From positions 1,878,001 through 1,942,000 of the forward strand of contig NZ_CP092487.1 of the NCBI RefSeq assembly GCF_022429565.1: a stretch of 64,000 nucleotides of DNA, read 5' to 3'. Within the stretch, counting starts at the first letter, position 1; each line of letters starts with the position of its first letter. The DNA comes from Lutibacter sp. A64 (GTDB lineage: Bacteria > Bacteroidota > Bacteroidia > Flavobacteriales > Flavobacteriaceae). A program made the translations under genes and the position numbers. Shown piece by piece: positions 28,256 through 38,312 of the stretch. A model generated the notes under the pieces. It searched no databases. It worked only from the letters and a program-made list of their open reading frames with translations, and was not told where the DNA came from.

Positions 28256-29179
28256 ATGAAAGTAACAGTAGTAGGTGCTGGTGCTGTAGGTGCAAGTTGT
28301 GCTGAGTACATAGCCATTAAAAATTTCGCAGACGAAGTAACATTAATCGACATTAAAGAAGGTTTTGCTGAAGGTAAAGCAATGGATTTAATGCAATGTG
28401 CATCATTAAATGGGTTTGACACTCAAATTACTGGTGTAACTAACGATTACTCAGCTACAGCAGGTAGTGATGTAGCAGTTATTACAAGTGGTATTCCTAG
28501 AAAACCAGGAATGACACGTGAAGAGTTAATTGGAATTAACGCAGGTATTGTAAAAACTGTTTCTGAAAACTTAATAAAATACTCTCCTGAGGTTATTATT
28601 ATTGTAGTAAGTAACCCAATGGATACAATGGCATATTTAGCTCATAAAGCTACAGGATTACCAAAAAACAGAATTATTGGAATGGGTGGTGCTCTAGATA
28701 GTGCACGTTTTAAATTCCGTATAGCTGAAGCTTTAGGTTGCCCTGCTTCTGATGTAGATGGAATGGTTATTGGTGGTCACAGTGATACCGGAATGGTTCC
28801 ACTAATAGGTAAAGCTGCTCGTAACAGTGTAAAAGTTTCTGAATTTTTATCAGAAGAAAGAATGCAACAAATTGTTGAAGACACCAAAGTTGGTGGAGCA
28901 ACATTAACTAAATTATTAGGAACAAGTGCTTGGTACGCTCCAGGTGCAGCAGTTTCTGCAATGGTACAAGCTATTGCTTTAGACTCTAAAAAAATGTTCC
29001 CTTGTTCTGCTTTATTAGATGGTGAATACGGTTTAAGTGATATTTCAATTGGTGTACCTTGTATTATTGGTAAAAACGGAATTGAAAAAATTGTTGAAAT
29101 TGAATTAACTGAAGCTGAACTTGCTAAAATTCAAGAAAGTGCTGCTGGTGTTAAAGCTACAAATGCTTTATTAGACTAG
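28256..29179 (+). CDS. mdh: Malate dehydrogenase
   Basis: This 307-residue NAD-dependent enzyme of the lactate/malate dehydrogenase family oxidises malate to oxaloacetate in the TCA cycle. The N-terminal Rossmann motif is GAGAVGAS. The substrate-binding arginines are in GIPRKPGMTREEL, and the catalytic His175 is in IGGHSDTGMVPL. The sequence is of the LDH-like MDH type used by Bacteroidota. It is monocistronic, with its own -7 box and a strong terminator shared with convergent fhs. Confidence 0.97.
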   Translation: MKVTVVGAGAVGASCAEYIAIKNFADEVTLIDIKEGFAEGKAMDLMQCASLNGFDTQITGVTNDYSATAGSDVAVITSGIPRKPGMTREELIGINAGIVKTVSENLIKYSPEVIIIVVSNPMDTMAYLAHKATGLPKNRIIGMGGALDSARFKFRIAEALGCPASDVDGMVIGGHSDTGMVPLIGKAARNSVKVSEFLSEERMQQIVEDTKVGGATLTKLLGTSAWYAPGAAVSAMVQAIALDSKKMFPCSALLDGEYGLSDISIGVPCIIGKNGIEKIVEIELTEAELAKIQESAAGVKATNALLD

Positions 29180-29203
29180 TTAACTAACACATAATATTTA
29201 AAA

Positions 29204-29229
29204 AGCTGTTTCAAAATTTTGAAACAGCT
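29204..29229. terminator. Bidirectional terminator between mdh and fhs
   Basis: A 26-base perfect palindrome (AGCTGTTTCAAAA and complement) flanked by A-run and T-run lies between convergent genes. Confidence 0.92.
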
Positions 29230-29237
29230 TTTTTATT

Positions 29238-30914
29238 TTAAGACAATCCAGAGATGACTCCTTCATTATCTATTGTCATGTTTTCTGACGCTGGCGTTTC
29301 AGGCAATCCAGGCATACGCATCATAGCTCCAAGTATTGGAATAATAAACCTAGCACCGGCAGCAATTTCAATTTCTCGAACAGTAACAGTAAAATTTTCA
29401 GGTCTACCTACTAAAAGTTCATTGTCTGAAAAAGATTTTTGTGTTTTTGCAATACAAATCGCAAAATCATTAAATCCAAGCTTTTCAATTCTCCTTAAAT
29501 TTAATTTGGCTTTTTTATCAAAATCTACAGCTGTAGCCCCATAAATTTCTTTAGCAATTTTTTCTATTTTCTCTTTAACTGGAGAATTCCAATCATACAA
29601 AGGTTTAAAATTCGATTTATTAGCTTCAACAACTTTTACCACTGCTTTTGCTAATTTTGTAGCTCCTTTACCTCCTTTTGCCCATCCTTCAGTTACAACA
29701 GCTTGCACACCAACTTTTTTACATTTATCAGTAATGTATTTAATCTCTTCATAAGTATCACTTGAAAATGCGTTAATAGCCACTACAGGTTCTATATTAA
29801 ACTTTCTAATATTTTCTACGTGTTTTTCTAAATTACAAAACCCTTTCTTTACAAATTCTAAATTCGGTGTATTATACGCTTCCTTTGTAGCGCCTCCATG
29901 GTGACGTAAAGCTCTAATTGTAACAACTAAAACTACTGCTTTAGGGCTTAAACCTGCAGATTGGCATTTAATATTTAAAAACTTTTCAGCACCTAAATCC
30001 GCACCAAAACCAGCCTCGGTAATTACATAATTTGATAATGAAAGTCCCATTTTAGTTGCAATAATTGTATTTGTTCCTTGTGCTATATTGGCAAATGGAC
30101 CTCCATGTATTATTGCTGGATTACCTTCTAAAGTTTGCACTAAATTAGGTCTAATTGCCTGTTTTAATAAAATTGCCATTGCATTTTCGGCTTTTAAGTC
30201 ACGTGCAAAAACAGGCTTTTTATCAAAGGTATAACCAATAAATATATTTCCTAAACGTTTTTTTAAATCTTCAAAATCAGTTGACATACAAAGTATTGCC
30301 ATTACTTCAGAAGCTGGAGTAATATCAAAACCATCTTCTCTTGGAATTCCATTTGCTGTTCCACCTAAACCAACAACAATATTGCGTAAAGATCTATCAT
30401 TCATATCCATAACGCGCTTCCAATGAATAGTTCTTGGATCTAAATTTAATTTACAACATTTACTTTGTAAATTATTATCGATTAAAGCGGCCAACAAATT
30501 ATTAGCTTTTTCTACAGCGTTAAAATCTCCGGTAAAATGCAAGTTAATATCTTCCATAGGCACAACTTGAGAATAACCTCCGCCTGCAGCACCACCTTTA
30601 ATACCAAAAACAGGCCCCAAAGAAGGTTCGCGTAGTACCACAGTAGCATCTTTCCCAATTTTGTGTAATCCTTCTGTTAAACCAATTGACACTGTAGTTT
30701 TACCTTCTCCCGCAGGAGTTGGCGTAATTGCTGTTACTAAAATTAAGTTGTTTTTCTTTATTTTTTCTTCATCTATAAGGTTTAAAGGTAATTTGGCTTT
30801 ATATTTTCCATACATTTCAATTACATCTTCATCTACACCCAATTTAGCTGCAATTTCCTTTATATGCACCATGCTATTTTTCTGTGCAATTTCAATATCT
30901 GATAAATGCTTCAT
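29238..30914 (-). CDS. fhs: Formate-tetrahydrofolate ligase
   Basis: This 558-residue cytoplasmic enzyme makes 10-formyl-tetrahydrofolate from formate, ATP and THF. The nucleotide-binding loop TPTPAGEGKTTVSIG, the LREPSLGPVFGIKGGAAGGGY segment and the C-terminal GAMMRMPGLPETPA motif are canonical. Family length is about 555. It is transcribed alone; a TATATTTG -7 box lies 20 bases upstream. Confidence 0.98.
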   Translation of the reverse strand: MKHLSDIEIAQKNSMVHIKEIAAKLGVDEDVIEMYGKYKAKLPLNLIDEEKIKKNNLILVTAITPTPAGEGKTTVSIGLTEGLHKIGKDATVVLREPSLGPVFGIKGGAAGGGYSQVVPMEDINLHFTGDFNAVEKANNLLAALIDNNLQSKCCKLNLDPRTIHWKRVMDMNDRSLRNIVVGLGGTANGIPREDGFDITPASEVMAILCMSTDFEDLKKRLGNIFIGYTFDKKPVFARDLKAENAMAILLKQAIRPNLVQTLEGNPAIIHGGPFANIAQGTNTIIATKMGLSLSNYVITEAGFGADLGAEKFLNIKCQSAGLSPKAVVLVVTIRALRHHGGATKEAYNTPNLEFVKKGFCNLEKHVENIRKFNIEPVVAINAFSSDTYEEIKYITDKCKKVGVQAVVTEGWAKGGKGATKLAKAVVKVVEANKSNFKPLYDWNSPVKEKIEKIAKEIYGATAVDFDKKAKLNLRRIEKLGFNDFAICIAKTQKSFSDNELLVGRPENFTVTVREIEIAAGARFIIPILGAMMRMPGLPETPASENMTIDNEGVISGLS

Positions 30915-30933
30915 TTCAATTCATTTTTACTAA

Positions 30934-30941
30934 CAAATATA
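30934..30941 (-). promoter_or_regulatory. -7 box of fhs
   Basis: TATATTTG on the minus strand fits TAnnTTTG, 20 bases before the start codon. Confidence 0.45.
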
Positions 30942-31012
30942 CAAAATTAAGAGCTGAGAATAACAGTATTTTAAGAAGTGATAAGTTATAAGGATAAAAA
31001 GCTAAAAAAGTA

Positions 31013-31043
31013 TTGGCATTCTCTGTTTGAAATTATATATTTG
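31013..31043 (+). promoter_or_regulatory. secDF promoter
   Basis: TTG (31013-31015), a 20-base spacer and TATATTTG (31036-31043) match the -33/-7 pattern; the start codon is 41 bases downstream. Confidence 0.55.
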
Positions 31044-31083
31044 CACGTTTATAACAAATGAATTCTTATCAAATTAATGTAAA

Positions 31084-34074
31084 ATGCAAAATAAAGGACT
31101 TATAAAATTATTCGCTATTCTATTTGGATTAGTAAGTTTATACCAATTATCATTTACTTGGTTTACAAATGGTGTTGAAGATAAAGCAAAGATGTATGCT
31201 GAATCAAAATCAGAAGACGGAAAAGAAATAGCAAACTTAGAAAGAGCATATTTAGACTCAGTTGCTAATAAACCTGTAATTGATTTAGGTTTTGCCCAAT
31301 TTAGTTATAATGACATTAAAGACAAAGAACTAAATTTAGGATTAGACCTTAAAGGTGGTATTAATGCTATTTTACAAGTATCTGTTAAAGATATTTTAAT
31401 TGGACTATCTAATGAATCTAAAAATCCAGTATTTAACGAAGCTTTAGCGAAAGCTACTGAAGCACAAAGAAGTAGTGATAGAACATATTTAGATTTGTTT
31501 TTTGATGAATTCGAAAAAGCAAGTAATGGAACAGTTAAATTAAGTGACCCAAGTATTTTTGGTAACAAATCTTTAAGAGAAAAAATAAATTTTAAACTTA
31601 CAGATGCTGAAGTAATGCCAATTATAGAGGACGAGGTAACTGGTTCTGTAAATACTGCTTTTGAAGTATTAAGAAGTCGTATTGATAAATTTGGTGTTAC
31701 ACAACCAAACATTCAACGTATTGGAAATTCTGGACGTATTTTAATTGAATTACCTGGAGCAAAAGATATTGATCGTGTAAAAAAATTATTACAAAGTACT
31801 GCAGAATTACAATTTTGGGAAGTATACAGTAACCAAGAAACTGCAAACTTCTTTTTTGCAGCAAATACTGTAGTAGAAAACATATTAAAAACAGAAACTG
31901 AAGAAGAAGATACAACTACTGCTAAAGACGACTTAGACGATTTATTAGGTGAGGTTTCTGATTCCTTAAACGCAACTCCAACTAAAAACTTATTTTCAGT
32001 ATTATCTCCAAGTATCCCTCAAAGCCAAAACCAAATATCTTCTGTAATTGGTACAGCTAAAGTGTTAGATACTGCAAAAGTTAATTCTTACTTAGCCTTA
32101 AGAGAAGTAAGATCATTACTTTCAAATGAAATGAAATATGCTAAGTTCTTATGGGATGCTAAATCTTTTACAAGTACAACAGCAACTGGAGAAAGTGTAG
32201 AGTTAATCTACTTATACGGAATTAAATCTAACAGAGAAGATGTTGCACCTATTGAAGGTGACGTAATTGAAGATGCTAGTCAAGAATACGGACAAACAGG
32301 AAGCCCTGAAGTAAGTATGACTATGAATGCTGCTGGTTCTAGATTATGGGGAAAAATGACAACTGAAAATGTTGGAAAATTTGTTGCTGTAGTTTTAGAT
32401 GATTATGTATATACAGCACCATCAGTAAATACTGCTATTACAAGCGGAAGAACTTCTATTTCTGGAGGAAGTATGACCGTTGAAGAAGCTCAAGATATTG
32501 CAAACGTTTTAAAAGCTGGTAAATTACCTGCTGCTGCACATATTATTCAATCAGAAATTGTAGGTCCTTCATTAGGTCAAAAAGCTATTGATAGTAGTTT
32601 AAGTTCATTTGCTTTAGCATTATTATTAGTATTAATATGGATGATTTTTTACTATGGAAAAGCTGGTGCATTTGCCGATGTAGCTTTAGCTGTTAACCTA
32701 CTATTTATATTTGGTATTTTAACTGCATTTGGAGCGGTACTTACATTGCCAGGTATTGCAGGTATTATTTTAACAATAGGTATGTCTGTAGATGCAAACG
32801 TAATTATTTTTGAAAGAATTAAAGAAGAACTTATTAAAGGTAAAGGTCTAAAAGCTTCAATTAGCCACGGATTTAGTTTTAAAGGAGCTTTATCAGCTAT
32901 TATAGATGCCAATATTACTACTATGTTAACTGGTATTATTTTATATGTGTTTGGTACTGGGCCAGTAAAAGGTTTTGCATACACTTTAATGGTAGGTATT
33001 GTAACATCTCTATTTACAGCAATATTTATTACCCGTTTATTAATAGACTGGTATGCTGCAAAAGGTAAGTTATTTACATTCGATACAAATATTACTAAAA
33101 ACTGGTTTCATAGAATTGATATAGAATTCTTAAGAAAAAGAAAAATTGCATACATTTTTTCTGGAACTTTAATAGTTGTTGGTTTAATTTCATTATTTAC
33201 TAACGGATTAAATTACGGTGTAGATTTTGTTGGAGGTAGAACTTATGTAGTAAAATTTGATAAAGCAACAAATGCAAGCGAAGTTTCTGAAACTTTAAAA
33301 GATGCCTTTGGAAGTGCTCCTGAGGTTAAAACTTACGGTGAAGCTAGTCAATTAAAAATTACAACTAAATATAAAATAGAAGAAGAAGCAAGTAGCCATA
33401 TTGATGATGAAGTACAATCTTTATTATTTAACGGATTAAAAAAATATTATTCTAAAGACTTAACTTTAGAACAATTTAAACCTGGTTACGATGGTGTTGG
33501 AAAAGTAGGTATTATGAGTTCTATTAAAGTGGAACCAACTATTGCAGATGATATTAAAACAGCTGCAGGATGGGCTATTTTAGGTTCCTTATTAATTACT
33601 TTCTTATACATTTTATTTAGATTTAGAAAATGGCAATTTAGTTTAGGTGCTGTAGCTGCAGTATTCCATGACGTGTTAATTGTATTAGCTATATTTTCTT
33701 TACTTTATAAAATATTACCTTTCGATATGGAAATTGGACAATCATTTATTGCAGCCATACTTACAGTTGTAGGATACTCACTAAATGATACCGTGGTAAT
33801 TTTTGATAGAATTCGTGAATTTACAGGGATCCATACTTCTTGGAAATTCTCTGAAATAGTAGATAAAGCGTTAAGTAGTACTTTAGGAAGAACTATTAAT
33901 ACATCATTAACAACATTGGTTGTATTATTAGCAATCTTCTTATTTGGTGGAGACTCTATTAAAGGATTTATGTTTGCTTTAATTGTAGGTGTTGTTGTAG
34001 GTACTTACTCATCATTATTTATTGCATCTCCTATCATGTACGATACAGTAAAAAAATTAGATTCTAAAAAATAG
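31084..34074 (+). CDS. secDF: Fused protein translocase SecDF
   Basis: This 996-residue inner-membrane protein combines SecD and SecF, the proton-driven accessory that helps pull preproteins through SecYEG. The SecD half has an N-terminal helix, a large periplasmic region (LNLGLDLKGGINAILQV, VLRSRIDKFGVTQPNIQ) and six helices including IAGIILTIGMSVDANVIIFERIKEEL. The SecF half starts near residue 680 with NYGVDFVGGRTYV and repeats the six-helix unit (VGYSLNDTVVIFDRIRE). It is about 250 residues longer than Bacillus SecDF because of an enlarged first periplasmic region, common in Bacteroidota. Confidence 0.97.
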   Translation: MQNKGLIKLFAILFGLVSLYQLSFTWFTNGVEDKAKMYAESKSEDGKEIANLERAYLDSVANKPVIDLGFAQFSYNDIKDKELNLGLDLKGGINAILQVSVKDILIGLSNESKNPVFNEALAKATEAQRSSDRTYLDLFFDEFEKASNGTVKLSDPSIFGNKSLREKINFKLTDAEVMPIIEDEVTGSVNTAFEVLRSRIDKFGVTQPNIQRIGNSGRILIELPGAKDIDRVKKLLQSTAELQFWEVYSNQETANFFFAANTVVENILKTETEEEDTTTAKDDLDDLLGEVSDSLNATPTKNLFSVLSPSIPQSQNQISSVIGTAKVLDTAKVNSYLALREVRSLLSNEMKYAKFLWDAKSFTSTTATGESVELIYLYGIKSNREDVAPIEGDVIEDASQEYGQTGSPEVSMTMNAAGSRLWGKMTTENVGKFVAVVLDDYVYTAPSVNTAITSGRTSISGGSMTVEEAQDIANVLKAGKLPAAAHIIQSEIVGPSLGQKAIDSSLSSFALALLLVLIWMIFYYGKAGAFADVALAVNLLFIFGILTAFGAVLTLPGIAGIILTIGMSVDANVIIFERIKEELIKGKGLKASISHGFSFKGALSAIIDANITTMLTGIILYVFGTGPVKGFAYTLMVGIVTSLFTAIFITRLLIDWYAAKGKLFTFDTNITKNWFHRIDIEFLRKRKIAYIFSGTLIVVGLISLFTNGLNYGVDFVGGRTYVVKFDKATNASEVSETLKDAFGSAPEVKTYGEASQLKITTKYKIEEEASSHIDDEVQSLLFNGLKKYYSKDLTLEQFKPGYDGVGKVGIMSSIKVEPTIADDIKTAAGWAILGSLLITFLYILFRFRKWQFSLGAVAAVFHDVLIVLAIFSLLYKILPFDMEIGQSFIAAILTVVGYSLNDTVVIFDRIREFTGIHTSWKFSEIVDKALSSTLGRTINTSLTTLVVLLAIFLFGGDSIKGFMFALIVGVVVGTYSSLFIASPIMYDTVKKLDSKK

Positions 34075-34100
34075 TAGAATTTAAACTGAATAAATTTCAT

Positions 34101-34129
34101 AAAACCGTTTTGAGTTTCAAAACGGTTTT
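34101..34129 (+). terminator. secDF terminator
   Basis: A 13-bp stem (AAAACCGTTTTGA / TCAAAACGGTTTT) with a 3-base loop, ending in T-rich sequence. Confidence 0.9.
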
Positions 34130-34210
34130 TCTATTTTCAAATCAACAAATAAATCTGCATTTGAATTGATTTTTGTATATTGATTATTAAATTTGTAACA
34201 AAGCATAAAA

Positions 34211-35326
34211 ATGAGCATTATTAAATTACACGATAAGTATTTTAAATCTTATATTTCAAAAGAGCAAATCCAAGAGGCTACCAAATCTTTAGTAAAAAAA
34301 GTCTATACAGACTGCAAAGATGAAAGACCAATTTTTATTGGAATACTAAACGGTTGTTTTATGTTTGTTGCCGATTTTGTTAGACAATATAACGGTGAAT
34401 GTGAAATTTCTTTTGTAAAATTAGCCTCTTACCAAGGCACATCTTCTTCAGGTAAAATTAAACAGTTAGTAGGTGTTAATGAAGATTTAGAAGGAAGAAC
34501 TGTAGTAATTTTAGAAGACATTATAGATACTGGTAATACACTCCAAGAAATATATTCGATTTTTGAAGATAAAAAATTAAAAGAACTTAAAATAGCGACA
34601 CTGTTTTTTAAACCAGATGTTTTCAAAAAAGAACTTAATATCGATTATATTGGAATAGAAATTCCAGATAAATTTATTGTTGGATATGGATTAGATTATG
34701 ACGGAATTGGAAGAAATCTAGCAGATATATACCAACTTACAACAAAACCAACTATGAAAAACATTGTTTTATTTGGACCTCCAGGTGCAGGAAAAGGAAC
34801 ACAAGCAACACTTTTAAAAGATAAATATGGACTAATTCATATTTCAACTGGTGATGTTTTTAGATACAATATTAAAAATAAAACAGAACTAGGTCTATTG
34901 GCTAAAAAATATATGGATGGTGGAAATTTAGTTCCTGATGATATTACCATAAATATGTTAAAAGCTGAAGTTGAACTTAATGCAGGTGCTAACGGGTTTA
35001 TTTTTGATGGTTTTCCTCGTACAGAGTCTCAAGCAAAAGCTTTAGATGAATTTTTAACCGAAAAAGGCGAAGCTATTAATGGTATGATAGCTCTTGAAGT
35101 TTCTGAAGATTTACTAGTACAACGTATTTTAGAACGCGGTAAAACAAGTGGAAGAACCGATGATCAAGATGAATCTAAAATTAGAAACCGCTTTAACGAG
35201 TACAATACAAAAACAGCTGTTTTAAAAGATTATTACGATAACCAAAATAAATATTTTGGTGTAGATGGTGTTGGTGCCATTGAAGATATAACAAAACGTT
35301 TAAGCAACGTATTTGATAAAATATAA
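34211..35326 (+). CDS. adk: Fused hypoxanthine phosphoribosyltransferase-adenylate kinase
   Basis: This 371-residue protein joins two purine enzymes in one frame. Residues 1 to about 178 are a type I phosphoribosyltransferase of the Hpt kind, with the PRPP loop EDIIDTGNT (from 102) and a late FIVGYGLDYDG segment. Residues 182-371 are a complete 190-residue adenylate kinase with P-loop GPPGAGKGT (189-197), FDGFPRT, the core RGKTSGRTDD and a short LID. Met182 could in principle start a separate Adk, but there is no stop between the parts. Purine salvage (hypoxanthine to IMP) and AMP/ATP balance would thus be physically linked. The obg gene follows 81 bases later. Confidence 0.95.
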   Translation: MSIIKLHDKYFKSYISKEQIQEATKSLVKKVYTDCKDERPIFIGILNGCFMFVADFVRQYNGECEISFVKLASYQGTSSSGKIKQLVGVNEDLEGRTVVILEDIIDTGNTLQEIYSIFEDKKLKELKIATLFFKPDVFKKELNIDYIGIEIPDKFIVGYGLDYDGIGRNLADIYQLTTKPTMKNIVLFGPPGAGKGTQATLLKDKYGLIHISTGDVFRYNIKNKTELGLLAKKYMDGGNLVPDDITINMLKAEVELNAGANGFIFDGFPRTESQAKALDEFLTEKGEAINGMIALEVSEDLLVQRILERGKTSGRTDDQDESKIRNRFNEYNTKTAVLKDYYDNQNKYFGVDGVGAIEDITKRLSNVFDKI

Positions 35327-35407
35327 TATTGTTGTTTATTAAAACAATAATTAAACTTAGAAATGCTTAAAATAAAGATTCTTATATTGGTAAGAACACT
35401 ATAAAAG

Positions 35408-36400
35408 ATGACTGAAGGAAATTTTGTTGATTATTTAAAAGTATATGCTAGCTCTGGAAATGGTGGTGGTGGATCTACCCATTTACACAGAGAAAAATAT
35501 ATTACCAAAGGTGGCCCTGATGGTGGTGATGGTGGTCGTGGTGGACATATAATTGTTAGAGCAAACCCAAATTTATGGACGCTTTTTCACTTAAAATTCA
35601 ACAAGCATTTTAGAGCTGAACATGGTGGCCATGGTGCTAAATCTAGAAGTAGTGGTAAAGACGGACAAGATGTTTATATTGAAGTACCTTTAGGAACAAT
35701 TATAAGAGATAGTGAAACCCAAGAAATTTTGTTTGAAATAACAGAAGAAAATACCGAACAAATTCTATTAGAAGGTGGTAAAGGTGGACTGGGAAACTGG
35801 AATTTTAGATCTTCTACAAACCAAACTCCTCGTTATGCACAACCAGGTATAGAAGGAAAAGAAAATTGGTTTCAATTAGAATTAAAACTATTAGCAGATG
35901 TTGGCTTGGTTGGTTTTCCTAATGCAGGTAAATCTACCTTATTATCTGTTTTAACAGCTGCAAAACCAAAAATTGCAGATTATGCTTTTACAACCCTAAA
36001 ACCAAACTTAGGAATTGTACAATACCGCGATTTTCAAACTTTTGTAATTGCCGATATTCCAGGTATTATTGAAGGTGCAGCAGAAGGAAAAGGTTTAGGA
36101 CATCGTTTTTTACGCCATATTGAACGAAATTCTATCTTATTGTTTTTAATTCCTGCTGATTCAGATGACATTCAAAAAGAATACAAAATTCTTTTAAATG
36201 AATTAAAACAACACAATCCAGAATTATTAGATAAAAACAGATTACTTGCTATTTCTAAATCTGATATGTTAGATGATGAGTTAAAAGAAGAACTAAAAAA
36301 AGAACTGCCTAAAGGGATAAAAACACTATTTATTTCATCTGTTGCTCAACAAGGTTTAACTGAATTAAAAGATAATTTGTGGCAATTGTTGAATGAATAA
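35408..36400 (+). CDS. obg: Obg family GTPase
   Basis: This 330-residue GTPase acts in late 50S ribosome assembly and stress response. The glycine-rich Obg fold ([30 protein letters not shown]) spans about 1-160. The G domain follows with G1 GFPNAGKS (169-176), DIPGIIEGA and a G4 region SKSD. The variable C-terminal OCT domain is absent, normal for short Obg forms in Bacteroidota. A 13-bp palindromic repeat 16 bases after the stop may serve as the terminator. Confidence 0.97.
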   Translation: MTEGNFVDYLKVYASSGNGGGGSTHLHREKYITKGGPDGGDGGRGGHIIVRANPNLWTLFHLKFNKHFRAEHGGHGAKSRSSGKDGQDVYIEVPLGTIIRDSETQEILFEITEENTEQILLEGGKGGLGNWNFRSSTNQTPRYAQPGIEGKENWFQLELKLLADVGLVGFPNAGKSTLLSVLTAAKPKIADYAFTTLKPNLGIVQYRDFQTFVIADIPGIIEGAAEGKGLGHRFLRHIERNSILLFLIPADSDDIQKEYKILLNELKQHNPELLDKNRLLAISKSDMLDDELKEELKKELPKGIKTLFISSVAQQGLTELKDNLWQLLNE

Positions 36401-36416
36401 CTTTTTATTAAGTTAG

Positions 36417-36446
36417 TTGTCATTCCTGCCTATGCAGGAATGACAA
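36417..36446. repeat. Palindromic repeat, family A copy
   Basis: TTGTCATTCCTGC-CTAT-GCAGGAATGACAA is a perfect 13-4-13 inverted repeat just after obg. Same family as 42692, 43676 and 44031. Confidence 0.75.
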
Positions 36447-36488
36447 TATTACTTTATTTATAGTATAAATTAGCTGCATAAAAAACGT

Positions 36489-36516
36489 GTCATGCTAAAC
36501 TCGTTTCAGCATCTCA
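36489..36516 (+). repeat. Palindromic repeat, family B copy 2
   Basis: GTCATGCT-N8-TTTCAGCATCTCA with ATGCT/AGCAT arms; partner copies at 6943-6970 (inverted) and 42507-42534 (diverged). Confidence 0.6.
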
Positions 36517-36531
36517 CCTTGACGGACAAAT

Positions 36532-37002
36532 CTAATTCTTCAAAATAATTGGTAAGCTAAAAACAGTTTTAACAGGTATACCACGTTTAATTCCAGGTTT
36601 TAAATTTGGTAATTTATCAATCCCATCAGCAATTAAACTATCTAACTTAGGAATTTCTTGTTGAATAATTGCAGAAGATTGAATATTTACAAGTGAAACT
36701 TCACCACTTTTGGCAACTTCTAATTTCACTAAAATGGTGTCGTTTAAACTATTTTCAGTAATAAATTGATGCGATTTTAAAGAAGCATAAATATGCTCAG
36801 AAATTTTAATTTGAGAACATATTTTTTGTTTATCTTCTGAAGGAATACTATCACACGAAGGAAATAATGGAAAACTATCTATAGAACTATAATCTACAAT
36901 AGTATCAACTTCTTGAATCTCTTCTTTTTTATATTTTTTTTCAAAATAAGAACAAGATAAAAGTAAAAAAGCACTAAAAATTATTATAAAAAATTGTTTC
37001 AA
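36532..37002 (-). CDS. Small lipoprotein with TonB C-terminal-like domain
   Basis: This 156-residue protein has a lipoprotein signal (LLLSC, Cys17). Most of the mature part aligns by eye with the TonB-C modules of the M56 protein in the same operon: FPLFPSCDS with a second Cys after it, LVKLEVAKSGEVSLVNI, and the terminal KPGIKRGIPVKTVFSLPIIL. It lacks the membrane anchor and Pro-rich linker of a real TonB. It is last in the blaI-M56-TPR operon, 43 bases after the TPR gene. It is probably an envelope protein that interacts with the same partner as the M56 protein; function unknown. Confidence 0.7.
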   Translation of the reverse strand: MKQFFIIIFSAFLLLSCSYFEKKYKKEEIQEVDTIVDYSSIDSFPLFPSCDSIPSEDKQKICSQIKISEHIYASLKSHQFITENSLNDTILVKLEVAKSGEVSLVNIQSSAIIQQEIPKLDSLIADGIDKLPNLKPGIKRGIPVKTVFSLPIILKN

Positions 37003-37045
37003 AATTATTGTTTAATTCGCATCGGTGAAAATACAACATTTTGAT

Positions 37046-38302
37046 TTACTCTACAATAACCCCTTCAATAAAGTATTTCTTTCTTATTTCCTTAATTCTA
37101 CCATTAGCATATTTAGTTAATTCGGGATTTTTACTTTTAAAACGTTCTATAAATTTTTCATAATGTTTTAAAGCAATTTTTTTATCTTCATAATACATAT
37201 CTGAAGCAAAAGCCAACTCAAAAAGTGCATCTTCATTATTATAGTTATTTTTTACAGCTTCATCAAAAAATCTTACTGCTTTTTTATAATCCTTTTGTTC
37301 TTTGGCTATAATTCCTAGAAGCATATATTCTTTATCTAGCTCGGGTTTACTATACATTATTGCTTGAAAAATGTAAAGCTCTGCCATTTTAAAATCTTTC
37401 TTTTGATATGCTAATGTTGCCATACGATATAGAATTTTAGGGTTCATACGGTCTAATTTAAGTGCCTTTTTAAAATATACCTCTGCTGAATCAATTTGTT
37501 TTAAATTAAAATAACTCATCCCAAACATTTCGTAGGTATTTACAGATTTATAGTTTAATGCCTCTAACTTATTTAAGGTTTCAATAGTTTCTTCAAATTC
37601 TTTACTAAAATACTGATCGTTTGCTTTTAACTGTAAAAAATTAATATTTGTTGAATCTATTTGTAAACCTTTTTCAATAAATAATCTAGAAGAATCTCTA
37701 ACATTTATAGTTTTAAAAAATTTAGCAACTTCATAAATACTATTTAAATGCAATGTATCAATATTAAAAGCATCTAGATAACTTTGTCCCATTTGCATTT
37801 TCTTACGTTGTAAAGCCAATGCTTTTCCTAATTGATACGGGTAATTTGGATTTAATGTATCTTGAGTTTTTAAATATCTAAATAATTCCGAAGCTCTTTT
37901 AGGTTTCATTTCTTTTAAATATAACTTTCCTAAACTATAGGCAACTAATAAATTTGATGAATCTTTTTTAAAAACGTCTTCGTATAAATTAATGGCTTTA
38001 TTTTTATAGCCCAAAGTTGAAAATACATTTGCTAATTTAATTTTAAGCTGATTTTTTTCTTCAATTTCTAATGCTTCAGAATAAGTAGTAATTGCCTTAT
38101 TATAATTACCAATAGTTTGGTAAATATCTGCTGTTTTTTCAAGTACTCGTGTGTTTTTATCTTTTTCATTTTCTAACAATTTTAATGCTTTTTGATAATT
38201 TCCTTTTATCAACAAACTATCTACAACCACAAAAACCGAAGATTGCGCTTCGGTTTTTAAAATTGCTACAATAAACAATAATGGAATTAAAATCTTTTTC
38301 AT
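37046..38302 (-). CDS. Exported TPR-repeat protein
   Basis: This 418-residue protein has a signal peptide ending KTEAQSS followed by about nine tetratricopeptide repeats, from YQKALKLLENEKD through YKKAVRFFDEAVKN. It should form a periplasmic superhelical scaffold for protein contacts. It starts 10 bases after the M56 stop and so belongs to the BlaI-controlled operon. TPR proteins after M56 peptidase genes are common in Flavobacteria but their partner is not known. Confidence 0.85.
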   Translation of the reverse strand: MKKILIPLLFIVAILKTEAQSSVFVVVDSLLIKGNYQKALKLLENEKDKNTRVLEKTADIYQTIGNYNKAITTYSEALEIEEKNQLKIKLANVFSTLGYKNKAINLYEDVFKKDSSNLLVAYSLGKLYLKEMKPKRASELFRYLKTQDTLNPNYPYQLGKALALQRKKMQMGQSYLDAFNIDTLHLNSIYEVAKFFKTINVRDSSRLFIEKGLQIDSTNINFLQLKANDQYFSKEFEETIETLNKLEALNYKSVNTYEMFGMSYFNLKQIDSAEVYFKKALKLDRMNPKILYRMATLAYQKKDFKMAELYIFQAIMYSKPELDKEYMLLGIIAKEQKDYKKAVRFFDEAVKNNYNNEDALFELAFASDMYYEDKKIALKHYEKFIERFKSKNPELTKYANGRIKEIRKKYFIEGVIVE

Positions 38303-38312
38303 AAAACAACTA

